Assembly (NCBI GenBank): GCA_026770585.1
Contig: MU647877.1
Coordinates: forward strand, 24,536 to 36,564
From: Baffinella frigidus
Taxonomy: Eukaryota; Cryptophyceae; Cryptomonadales; Baffinellaceae
Reading direction: 5' to 3'
Length of the DNA stretch: 12,029 nt
Shown piece after piece: positions 6,195 through 11,413 of this stretch. The notes beneath the pieces are model-generated. The model was not told where the DNA came from. It was given only the letters and a program-made list of their open reading frames with translations, and did no database searches. Position numbers and translations under genes: made by a program. Every line of letters starts with the position of its first letter. Position 1 is the first letter of the stretch.

Positions 6195-6246
6195 TCTAGC
6201 CGACCTGGAGCGGTTCTACCTCGCTCCAAGTTAAAAGTCGGCTAGA
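6195..6246. other. Compound hairpin
   Basis: TCTAGCCGAC (6195-6204) pairs with GTCGGCTAGA (6237-6246). Inside, TGGAGCG pairs with CGCTCCA (6206-6212 with 6222-6228). GGAGCGGTTCTAC also appears at 6160-6172, just upstream. Confidence 0.75.
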
Positions 6247-6261
6247 AACGTTTTGTTCCGT

Positions 6262-6427
6262 GATCGACTTTACAAGTGTGTTTGCCTGGCTCGACTTTAC
6301 GGGAGGTCCTAAACGTGACTCTTAGGAGCACGTTTCGTTTAGGACGTTAGCCCTTGGGACTCCCTAATAGGAAGGCCCTATACGTGACTTTTGAAGAACA
6401 CGTATCGACTTTACAAGTGTGTTTGCG
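6262..6427 (+). repeat. Duplicated hairpin and 23-bp direct repeat
   Basis: ATCGACTTTACAAGTGTGTT plus TGC occurs at 6262-6284 and 6405-6427. Two hairpins built on the same plan lie between: GTCCTAAACGTG...CACGTTTCGTTTAGGAC (6306-6345) and ATACGTG...CACGTAT. Both contain ACGTGACT and ACACGT or GCACGT, so one is a diverged copy of the other. Confidence 0.75.
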
Positions 6428-6543
6428 GGCGACTTCCCGTACAAATCCCCGGCAACGGAAACCCCGCGATTCAAAGTCAATCTTTTCCATCAGAGAAACG
6501 TTCAGCCGCGGTATAATCACTTGTAAGGTCAATCTCATCGGGT

Positions 6544-6704
6544 CTCTGAATAGATTTAATTTCGGGAATGTCCTTCTAAACGAAGATTTGTACCAAGAAT
6601 CGTTTAAAATTACAGGTCTAAAAGTACGAATATTTTGAAGCCTTTAAGTTCTTGGTACAAATCTTCGTGTAGAAGGACATTCCCGAGATTAAATCTATTC
6701 AGAG
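6544..6704. mobile_element. 161-bp foldback with 56-bp ends
   Basis: 6544-6599 pairs with 6649-6704 at 54 of 56 positions, tips CTCTGAATAGATTTAAT. The 49-base middle is A+T rich. No target duplication is obvious. An open + frame of 94 codons (6354-6638) runs into the left arm and is not supported. The low divergence of the arms suggests recent origin or gene conversion between them. Confidence 0.85.
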
Positions 6705-6742
6705 CTGGGACTAAATCGCGGAAGAATACCAGCGGGAACACG

Positions 6743-6794
6743 GCACCGATCCCACCAACTATGGCCAGTGCCGACAGCGCGATGTCGGCCGCAC
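6743..6794 (+). repeat. Paralogue of the 5971-6122 flanks
   Basis: CGGCACCGATC, then TATGGCCAGTGCC, CAGCGCGA and GTCGG match the two flanks of the MITE at 5971-6122 without the insert. Confidence 0.75.
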
Positions 6795-6795
6795 C

Positions 6796-7146
6796 CCTGA
6801 GGGTTTGGGTGTATTGTTTGGGGTTTAGGGTTTGGGGTTTGGGGTTTGGGGTTTGGGGTTTAGGGTTTGGGGTTTAGGGTTTAGGGTGTAGGCTTAAGGG
6901 CGTAGGGTGTAGGGTGTAGGGTGTAGGGTGTAGGGTGCAGGGTGTAGGGTGTAGGGTGTAGGGTTTAGGGTGTAGGGTGTAGGGTTAAGGGTGGAGGGTT
7001 GAGGGTGAAGGGTGTAGGGTTAAGGGTTGAGGGTAAAGGGTTAAGGGTTTAGGGTGTAGGGTGTAGGGTGTAGGGTGTAGGGTGTAGGGTGTAGGGTGTA
7101 GGGTGTATGGTGTAGGGTTAAGGGTGTAGGGTGTAGGGTTTAGGGT
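6796..7146 (+). repeat. TTTGGGG then TGTAGGG array
   Basis: 6815-6880 is mainly TTTGGGG. From about 6886 the unit switches to TGTAGGG with a few TTAAGGG and TGCAGGG variants up to 7146. Long runs of one variant show local amplification. Confidence 0.97.
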
Positions 7147-7440
7147 ATACCAGGCCTCGTTTGAGGCTGGGAGACCCGCGCAATTCAGGACCGTCGAGGC
7201 TGTCAGGCATACTATCCAGCTCCATCGCGGCCACGCCTGATTTAATCGCGGCGAGTATTTGAGTCAAATACGATCCTGGCAACGAAAATTACCACACACC
7301 GCCCTTTTTCAGTCACGTCCGTGTAGTAATTGATGCTGCAAATCGCCATCGGAGATCCCCGAAATGGTATTTAACTCAAACATTGTCCGGGTGAGATTAG
7401 GGTTTGGAAGATTGGTGTTGAATGTTCTCCCCGCGAAAGC
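7147..7440. other. Mostly unique sequence with two small inverted repeats
   Basis: No gene. GTATTTGAGTCAAATAC (7254-7270) is a perfect 8-bp stem around one base. CGAAAATTACCACAC (7283-7297) faces GTGTAGTAATTG (7321-7332), a hairpin made of the recurrent GTGTAGTAATTTTC motif. Confidence 0.65.
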
Positions 7441-7446
7441 GTTCAG

Positions 7447-7600
7447 CCCTCCACGCAGGGCTGGAGGGGGGGGCATTCAAAAGTCATCTGTAAGGGGAAA
7501 CTGTATTCAAAAGTCAATTTTCAAAAGGAAACGGCTCCAAGAACGAGCTAATGGCTCCAAGAACGAGCATGGGATACCCTACCCAAGAGCCTGACGTGGG
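7447..7600 (-). repeat. Roughly 155-bp repeat, partner of 9994-10156
   Basis: On the minus strand the order CAGGCTCTTGGGT, GGGTAT, CGTTCTTGGAGCC (twice), TGACTTTTGAATAC, TGACTTTTGAATGC and a CCCCCCC tract matches 9994-10156. The latter has one more CGTTGTTGGAGCC unit. Confidence 0.85.
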
Positions 7601-7635
7601 AATGCCTTCCAGGTATTGAATGTTATACCCGAATG

Positions 7636-7662
7636 GAAGGCATTCAGGGCTGAATGCTTTCG
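7636..7662 (+). repeat. Dispersed palindrome GCATTCAGGGCTGAATGC
   Basis: Clear copies of GGAAGGCATTCAGGGCTGAA also lie at 7866-7884 (reversed), 7906-7932, 8017-8043 and 8162-8188. Diverged copies are at 7432-7450, 8774-8800 and 11508-11540. GCATTCAG/CTGAATGC is an 8-bp stem around GG. 8017-8043 and 8162-8188 are identical over 27 bp and bracket one FB-B half element. Confidence 0.85.
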
Positions 7663-7693
7663 CGTCCGCAGCACCCCTCGTTTCTGGCGCTAG

Positions 7694-7833
7694 CCCCCAG
7701 CCACCCGACCTGAACTATTTACCCCGGTTTGAGAATGGTGAAATCCCCTGGAAGGTACAGCTCGGAACGGTTCCGCCTAGGGGATTTCCCATTCTCAAAT
7801 CGGGGTAAATAGTTCACTTGTGGTGGCTGGTGG
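7694..7833. mobile_element. 140-bp foldback, family FB-A, copy 2
   Basis: Long arms from both ends include TGAACTATTTACCCCGGTTT and its complement. The centre is CGGAACGGTTCCG (7763-7775). Related to 2173-2313 in size and block order, and better preserved as a palindrome than that copy. Confidence 0.85.
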
Positions 7834-8046
7834 AAGGGTTAGCGGCAGGCGGATAACGAAAGCGTTGAGCCCTGAATGCCTTCCAATCGGGTTCGGATTC
7901 CGATTGGAAGGCATTCAGGGCTGAATGCTTCCGTTACCTTGGTGTGGAACAGCTCGACAGCGTTCCCCGACGTCACAATCGCCGTGCCACTCGCCTCCAA
8001 ATCCCTGCTTTAGAACGGAAGGCATTCAGGGCTGAATGGTTTAGGG

Positions 8047-8141
8047 TTGAGGGTTTGAGGTATCCCTTGAGTGGCCAGAAGGCTCTTACGCCCTACCGTA
8101 GGGCCCTAGGACCTGCCTAGGACCTCTTGGCCGTCAAATTT
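8047..8141 (+). repeat. 95-bp repeat (FB-B half), copy 1
   Basis: Matches 9321-9415 with 5 differences in 95. At its right end it continues into GGCCGTCAAATTTGACGGCC (8129-8148), a perfect 20-bp palindrome that the 9321 copy lacks. Confidence 0.9.
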
Positions 8142-8206
8142 GACGGCCTGGCCTTGAGAATGGAAGGCATTCAGGGCTGAATGGTTTAGGGGTTAGGGTT
8201 TGCGGT

Positions 8207-8377
8207 TTAGGGTGTGGGGGGTGGGGGGTTGTGCGGAAGTTGCCTGTAGCGCTCCAAGCGCTCGGAGAGGGGTAGTGTGCGCTCGTCCGGTCTCGGGCCG
8301 ACCAGCCCCAGGAAGCGCAGGGGCGTCTTGTGCAGGAGGTAGCTGTGTGCCTGCGCGAGGGTTGAGGGGTTTAGGTC
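8207..8377 (-). pseudogene. Exon-like fragment A of an unknown protein
   Basis: Minus-strand frame open from 8377 to a stop at 8207-8209 (56 codons, no ATG). It includes STLAQAHSYLLHKTPL and then LGLVGPRPDERTLPLSERLE, a balanced composition with leucine and arginine. It aligns with fragment B at 11 of 16 residues (S-x-L-x-Q-A-H-S-x-x-L-x-K-T-P-L). In the 16 aligned codons four differences are silent third-position changes, which supports coding ancestry. GCGCAG just before GCACACAGC could be a 3' splice site. The 3' end runs into telomere-like DNA. Family not recognised. Confidence 0.45.
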
Positions 8378-8403
8378 TCAGGGTTTTGCGTTTTACTACA
8401 CCA

Positions 8404-8447
8404 TCAACTCCCAACCCCTCAGGAAACCCCTCAGGGTTGGGAGTTGA
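8404..8447. other. 14-bp perfect hairpin
   Basis: TCAACTCCCAACCC (8404-8417) pairs with GGGTTGGGAGTTGA (8434-8447), with a 16-base loop. It lies in the gap between the two parts of the downstream coding-like module. Confidence 0.8.
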
Positions 8448-8470
8448 GGGGCCAAGAAGACGACTTCGAT
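8441..8470 (-). pseudogene. Ten-codon motif IEVVFLAPQL, copy 2
   Basis: Minus-strand peptide IEVVFLAPQL, matched by IELVFFAPQL at 8718-8747. It precedes fragment A in the same way that the other copy precedes fragment B. Unrecognised. Confidence 0.4.
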
Positions 8471-8496
8471 GGTCCAAAGATTGAGGGCGTGCGGAA

Positions 8497-8595
8497 TTAC
8501 GTGGATTGAAAGAATTGGTTGACGATGCGGGGGTGAGAGGAGTGGAGAGGTGTCTTGCTCAGGACGTTGCTGTGGGCCTGCGTGAGGTCTGAATA
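8497..8595 (-). pseudogene. Exon-like fragment B of an unknown protein
   Basis: Minus-strand frame SDLTQAHSNVLSKTPLHSSH continuing to RIVNQFFQST and a stop at 8497-8499. It is the homologue of fragment A, and ACGCAG before GCCCACAGC is again a possible 3' splice site. Similarity to A stops after KTPL. Confidence 0.45.
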
Positions 8596-8680
8596 AACTC
8601 AATATCCTAAAGTCTCTACATAAATGACAACTTATTCTTTCACATCCGCATAAGTTGACAAATTTGTAGGGGAATTGACT

Positions 8681-8712
8681 TCAGAAAACGAGTTTTAGAA
8701 CTCGTTTTCTGA
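8681..8712. other. Perfect 14-bp hairpin with 4-base loop
   Basis: TCAGAAAACGAGTT (8681-8694), loop TTAG, then the exact complement (8699-8712). It lies between the IELVFFAPQL motif and fragment B. It could be a small insertion, or a terminator-like structure if transcribed. Confidence 0.9.
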
Positions 8713-8717
8713 GATAA

Positions 8718-8747
8718 GAGTTGAGGGGCAAAGAAGACGAGTTCGAT
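8718..8747 (-). pseudogene. Ten-codon motif IELVFFAPQL, copy 1
   Basis: Upstream partner of 8441-8470 on the minus strand. With fragment B it makes one unit of about 250 bp, and 8441-8470 with fragment A makes the second, about 264 bp. Confidence 0.4.
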
Positions 8748-8958
8748 GAGACGACGAGATTCGAGCGTCCATGACGAAAGCGTTCAGCCCTGAACACTTT
8801 CCATCCAACTTGGTCCTGAGTGTGTGTGAGAGAGCGCGTTCCTCTTTGGGACCTTCACATGCCCGATGAGGATACCCTTTAGCCGGTTTCTGCTGCGATC
8901 CTTCTGCACCGGGGGGCCGGATGTGATCCGAAAGGAAGCATGGCCTTTCTGCAGGATA
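8748..8958. other. Unique sequence, no gene supported
   Basis: Contains a diverged, reversed GCATTCAG palindrome (about 8774-8800). A minus-strand open frame of 103 codons (8784-9095) extends into the 55-bp module and the 161-bp element and is not accepted. Confidence 0.6.
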
Positions 8959-9013
8959 AGTTCCGGTGTCCGCCTATGTTGGGAGCTCGAAGAACCTAAA
9001 GGACCTACAGGGC
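8959..9013 (+). repeat. 55-bp dispersed module, copy 2
   Basis: Near-identical to 4177-4231. It lies 47 bp upstream of the second full 161-bp element. Confidence 0.9.
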
Positions 9014-9016
9014 CTA

Positions 9017-9265
9017 CGTGGAGGTTCAGGTGATATCGGGTTGCTCTAGTCCAGATCAACCCACACAGCGGGCTACGAAGGGATTTTCGGCCCATTTCGG
9101 GCCGAGTTTCCGTTACCTTATCCGTAGGAACCCCCCTATGGCCCTACGGATTGCCTACCGTAGGGTCCTAGGTCTTATCGCTTACGGGTGATTCAAAATC
9201 CCTTCGAAGTCCGCTGCGTGGCGTGGGGGTTCAGGTGATATCGGGTTGCTGTACTCCAGATCAAC
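9017..9265 (+). repeat. 44-bp direct repeats flanking a 161-bp element
   Basis: 9017-9060 and 9222-9265 match at 41 of 44 positions (both contain GGTTCAGGTGATATCGGGTT). They abut the element at 9061-9221 with no spare base on either side. This is far longer than a usual target duplication. Confidence 0.9.
9061..9221 (+). mobile_element. 161-bp terminal-inverted-repeat element, copy 2
   Basis: CCACACAGCGGGCTACGAAG at the left, CTTCGAAGTCCGCTGCGTGG at the right. The terminal repeat is about 27 bp. Same length and order as 4383-4543. The variable block forms TCGGCCC/GGGCCGA (9087-9093 with 9099-9105), where copy 1 forms TCGGG/CCCGA. No coding capacity. Confidence 0.85.
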
Positions 9266-9296
9266 AAAGCTCAATTCGGGTCGAAGGCAACACCTT

Positions 9297-9325
9297 CTCA
9301 ATCTTCAGGATGTCTGAAGATTGAG
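9297..9325. other. 12-bp perfect hairpin
   Basis: CTCAATCTTCAG, loop GATGT, CTGAAGATTGAG. CACCTTCTCAA before it recurs at 9585-9595. Confidence 0.85.
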
Positions 9326-9415
9326 GGTTCGAGGTATCCCTTATGTGGCCAGTAGGCTCATACGCCCTACCGTAGGGCCCTAGGACCTGCCTAGGACCTC
9401 TTGGCCGTCAAATTT
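9321..9415 (+). repeat. 95-bp repeat (FB-B half), copy 2
   Basis: See 8047-8141. It ends in CCGTCAAATTT and then passes to CCCATCGCGCCCTTCTGCCC, a block repeated at 9615-9634. Confidence 0.9.
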
Positions 9416-9457
9416 CCCCATCGCGCCCTTCTGCCCGTTGCGGGGGGTATTGCCAAG

Positions 9458-9580
9458 GATAGGGCGGCAGTTTGCAGGATAGGGCGGCAGTTGGGTGGAT
9501 AGGGCGGCAGTTGGGTGGATAGGGCGTCGGTTGGCAGTGGATATGGCGTCGGTTGACAGTGGATAGGGCGTCAGTTGGCG
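9458..9580 (+). repeat. 20/22-bp satellite, six units
   Basis: Units start at 9458, 9478, 9498, 9518, 9540 and 9562. The first three are 20-bp GGCGGCAG forms, then come 22-bp GGCGTCGG forms. The 504-697 array also starts with a 20-bp GGCGGCAG unit. The same order in both arrays suggests shared ancestry as arrays, not just as units. Confidence 0.97.
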
Positions 9581-9595
9581 GCAGCACCTTCTCAA

Positions 9596-9960
9596 GCTTT
9601 AGGCAGTCCCCTCCCATCGTGCCCTTCTGCCCGTTCCGGGGGAAAAGCTGCGGCAGGTGAACGGTCAGAACTGCAAACCCATCAAAAATGTAAAAAATAT
9701 TTTGCCAAAAATGGGATTTTGCAAAAGGAGTGCGTTCTGCGCCCTGCTCCACGGGACGCGTTTTACACTAAATTTACGGTAGAGAGCAGCGGCATGGGCC
9801 ACGCCAGGTCATAAGTAAGATTTTCAAACGCAACGTTTCGCGCTAGAAGTGTTTCGTGGTACACAAAGCATTATTGCGCCGGGCAACGGCTTCAATTCCT
9901 TGAAAACTTTTGGCGTGTTTCCCGGGCGAGAATCAACTTTACGAGTAGATGGTGTAGTGA
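9596..9960. other. Mostly unique sequence
   Basis: 9614-9648 repeats 9416-9450 (CCCTTCTGCCCGTTCCGGGG type). GGCCACGCCAGGTCATAAG (9795-9813) faces TTATGATATGGCGTGGAGCC (9975-9994), a loose inverted pair about 200 bp across. No gene. Confidence 0.6.
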
Positions 9961-9993
9961 AACGTAGTTCCCAGTTATGATATGGCGTGGAGC

Positions 9994-10156
9994 CACGCCA
10001 GGCTCTTGGGTGGGGTATTTCAGGCCCGTTGTTGGAGCCATTGGTCGTTGTTGGAGCCATTGGTCGTTGTTGGAGCCATTTTCTCCTGAAAACGACTTTT
10101 GAATACCGTTTTCTCTGGCAAATTGACTTTTGGATACCCCCCCCAAGGGCCCTCCG
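9994..10156 (+). repeat. Roughly 160-bp repeat, partner of 7447-7600
   Basis: Inverted relative to 7447-7600. It contains three CGTTGTTGGAGCCATT units (10028-10081) where the partner has two, then two GACTTTTG(A/G)ATACC units. Confidence 0.85.
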
Positions 10157-10165
10157 TGGTGGTCA

Positions 10166-10189
10166 GAATGCGGAGCGCAGGGGGCACGA
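10166..10189 (+). repeat. GAATGCGGAGCGCAGGGGG repeat, three copies
   Basis: GAATGCGGAGCGCAGGGGG occurs at 10166, 10351 and 10626. Copies 1 and 3 extend through CACGA. Left flanks differ, so the copies have sharp left edges. Confidence 0.85.
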
Positions 10190-10218
10190 CATGGCGTGGA
10201 GTGGTCACCACGCCCCGC

Positions 10219-10312
10219 CGAGAGAGAGAGGCAGAGAGAGAGAGAGAGAGAGAGAGTGTGTGTGAGAGTGAGAGAGGGGGATGGTGTGTGTGTGTATGAG
10301 AGAGAGAGCGTG
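10219..10312 (+). repeat. GA/GT microsatellite
   Basis: (GA)n with (GT)n inserts, purine-rich on +. The open frames across it are an artefact of its composition. Confidence 0.95.
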
Positions 10313-10315
10313 CAC

Positions 10316-10349
10316 CGACGCCATATCCACTGCCAACCGACGCCCTATC
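10316..10349 (-). repeat. Satellite fragment, reversed
   Basis: CGACGCCATATCCACTGCCA then CGACGCCCTATC: about one and a half units of the 22-bp satellite in reverse orientation, between the microsatellite and a GAATGCGGAGCGCAGGGGG copy. Confidence 0.9.
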
Positions 10350-10370
10350 AGAATGCGGAGCGCAGGGGGG

Positions 10371-10410
10371 TGTAGTAAGACGGAGTTCCCAGTTATGACG
10401 TGGAGTGGTC
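10371..10410 (+). repeat. Repeat of 9953-9993
   Basis: GTGTAGT(G/A)A, then GAGTTCCCAGTTATGA and CGTGGAG are shared with 9953-9993. CGTGGAGTGGTCA also occurs at 10195-10207. Confidence 0.8.
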
Positions 10411-10436
10411 AGAACCACTCGAGGCTAGAAATGTGA

Positions 10437-10450
10437 CTGTTTTAAAACAG
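10437..10450. other. Perfect 14-bp palindrome
   Basis: CTGTTTTAAAACAG. Function unknown; it may be the core of a decayed foldback. Confidence 0.85.
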
Positions 10451-10514
10451 GGATTCTTTTACAAGTGAAGGAGGAACAGGAGGTGTGTAGTAATTTTCAC
10501 ACAAATAGGGGCGT

Positions 10515-10556
10515 TTGGTCACGTATCTGGGAGAATTCCCCCAGATACGTGACCAA
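10515..10556. other. Perfect 17-bp hairpin
   Basis: TTGGTCACGTATCTGGG (10515-10531) and its exact complement (10540-10556) around an 8-base loop. It follows a GTGTAGTAATTTTCAC motif at 10485-10500. Confidence 0.9.
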
Positions 10557-10660
10557 GCCTGCCCGTGACTGGTACTAAATTTAACAACCCCCCATTTCAA
10601 ATACTTCATCTTCCAGCCTCGAGTGGAATGCGGAGCGCAGGGGGCACGAAGCCGTCAGAC

Positions 10661-10712
10661 CAAGCGGCCACTTTCGAGACAAAGCGGCCACTTTCGCGGA
10701 GCGCCCACTTTC
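10661..10712 (+). repeat. 19-20-bp tandem repeat, 2.5 units
   Basis: AAGCGGCCACTTTCG twice, then a shorter GCGCCCACTTTC. Confidence 0.85.
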
Positions 10713-10723
10713 AAGATTTCCAG

Positions 10724-10907
10724 ACGAGGAGGGGCCCCGGGGCAATTTCATGCGGAAACACTTTCAATTTATAACAATGGATCAACAAAATTCACTACAC
10801 AGAACATTCTTTATTAGTAATATTTAAAAAAACGTGTAGTAAATTTCATTGAAACCAATTTTATAAATTGTAAGTGTTTTCGCATGAAATTGCCCCCCCC
10901 TCCTCGT
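10724..10907. mobile_element. 184-bp foldback with about 75-bp arms
   Basis: 10724-10800 pairs with 10834-10907. The tips are ACGAGGAGGGG, and the inner ends are (C)ACTACAC/GTGTAGT(A). The arms differ by a few substitutions and a CCCC(G) indel near the tip. The loop 10801-10833 is A+T rich. The inner ends carry the GTGTAGTAATTTTC-like motif. No clear target duplication. Confidence 0.85.
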
Positions 10908-10908
10908 T

Positions 10909-10948
10909 GAAGCAGGTTATGAACCCCTAAAGCAGGTTACGAACCCCT
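10909..10948 (+). repeat. 20-bp tandem duplication
   Basis: GAAGCAGGTTATGAACCCCT followed at once by AAAGCAGGTTACGAACCCCT. Confidence 0.9.
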
Positions 10949-11014
10949 GAGAGCCAACCTCTTCATTCTCGTCGCAGAGCTGGGCGAGCTGTGTTTTCTC
11001 GAGTCGCGCCACCT

Positions 11015-11069
11015 GCCGTCGTATATATACGATCCGTAAGTGCCAATATACGAAAGGTCGATATACGTT
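11015..11069 (+). repeat. 55-bp repeat, uninterrupted copy (empty site)
   Basis: GCCGTCGTATATATACGATC then CCAATAT and ACGAAAGGTCGATATACGTT. The same 55 bp occurs at 11218-11438 split by a 161-bp element. CGTATATATACG is itself a palindrome. Confidence 0.9.
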
Positions 11070-11088
11070 CCACCTGCCATCGTATAGA

Positions 11089-11216
11089 GAGATTGGTAAT
11101 TTATTGCCAAACAATCAGCGCCAACGCCGCACATTCTAACGCATTGTGCTGCTTACTGTACCCCGCGTCGGCTGCTCTTACGAGCATTTTCCGGATGGAT
11201 TCCAAGTCCACCTCCA
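11089..11216 (+). repeat. 125-bp dispersed repeat, copy 3
   Basis: Best-preserved copy, from GAGATTGGTAATTTATTGCC to AAGTCCACCTCC. It lies between the two 55-bp repeat copies. An open + frame here contains VIYCQTISANAAHSNALCCL, resembling the frame of the reversed copy 1. The changes between them are mostly amino-acid changing, so coding is not supported. Confidence 0.9.
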
Positions 11217-11252
11217 CGCCGTCGTATATATACGATCCGTAATTGCCAATAT

Positions 11253-11413
11253 CTAGCTCTGCTCCACTTTATTTGGACTCGCCAATTTGGCGAGTCCAAA
11301 TCGCAACGGTTCGCCAAAAGTTGACAAATCCCTCTGAAAAATTTTACTTTCGGCGAATTGGGTCGAATAAAAGGACACACTCGATTCAGTCAACCCGAGT
11401 GAAACGGAGCTAG
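11253..11413. mobile_element. 161-bp foldback with AATAT target duplication
   Basis: Ends CTAGCTCTG / CGGAGCTAG (13 of the first 16 positions pair). AATAT stands on both sides (11248-11252 and 11414-11418). The uninterrupted paralogue at 11015-11069 has AATAT once, which fixes both edges. Inside is a 31-bp palindrome, 11271-11301 (ATTTGGACTCGCCAA, one base, then its complement). No coding capacity. Confidence 0.92.

Larger units (their letters stand above)
7601..7935. mobile_element. Nested palindromes
   Basis: The foldback 7694-7833 sits inside a larger imperfect palindrome (7632-7886) whose ends are opposed copies of GGAAGGCATTCAGGGCTGAA. A further hairpin, 7869-7890 with 7900-7921 (22 bp perfect, 9-base loop), uses the right copy as one arm. 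7601-7610 with 7635-7644 (AATGCCTTCC/GGAAGGCATT) adds another stem on the left. Successive insertion or repeated inverted duplication would explain it. Confidence 0.75.

Noticed and set aside
8784-9095. 103-codon minus-strand open frame
   Set aside because: Overlaps the 55-bp module, a 44-bp repeat and the end of a MITE, and has no recognisable domain.
10020-10418. 132-codon minus-strand open frame with serine/leucine runs
   Set aside because: Runs through the GA/GT microsatellite and two dispersed repeats.
11015-11252. 35-bp direct repeats around the 125-bp repeat as LTRs or a long target duplication
   Set aside because: The shared sequence continues past 11049 into the right flank of the 11253-11413 element, so it is a duplicated 55-bp unit, not an LTR.
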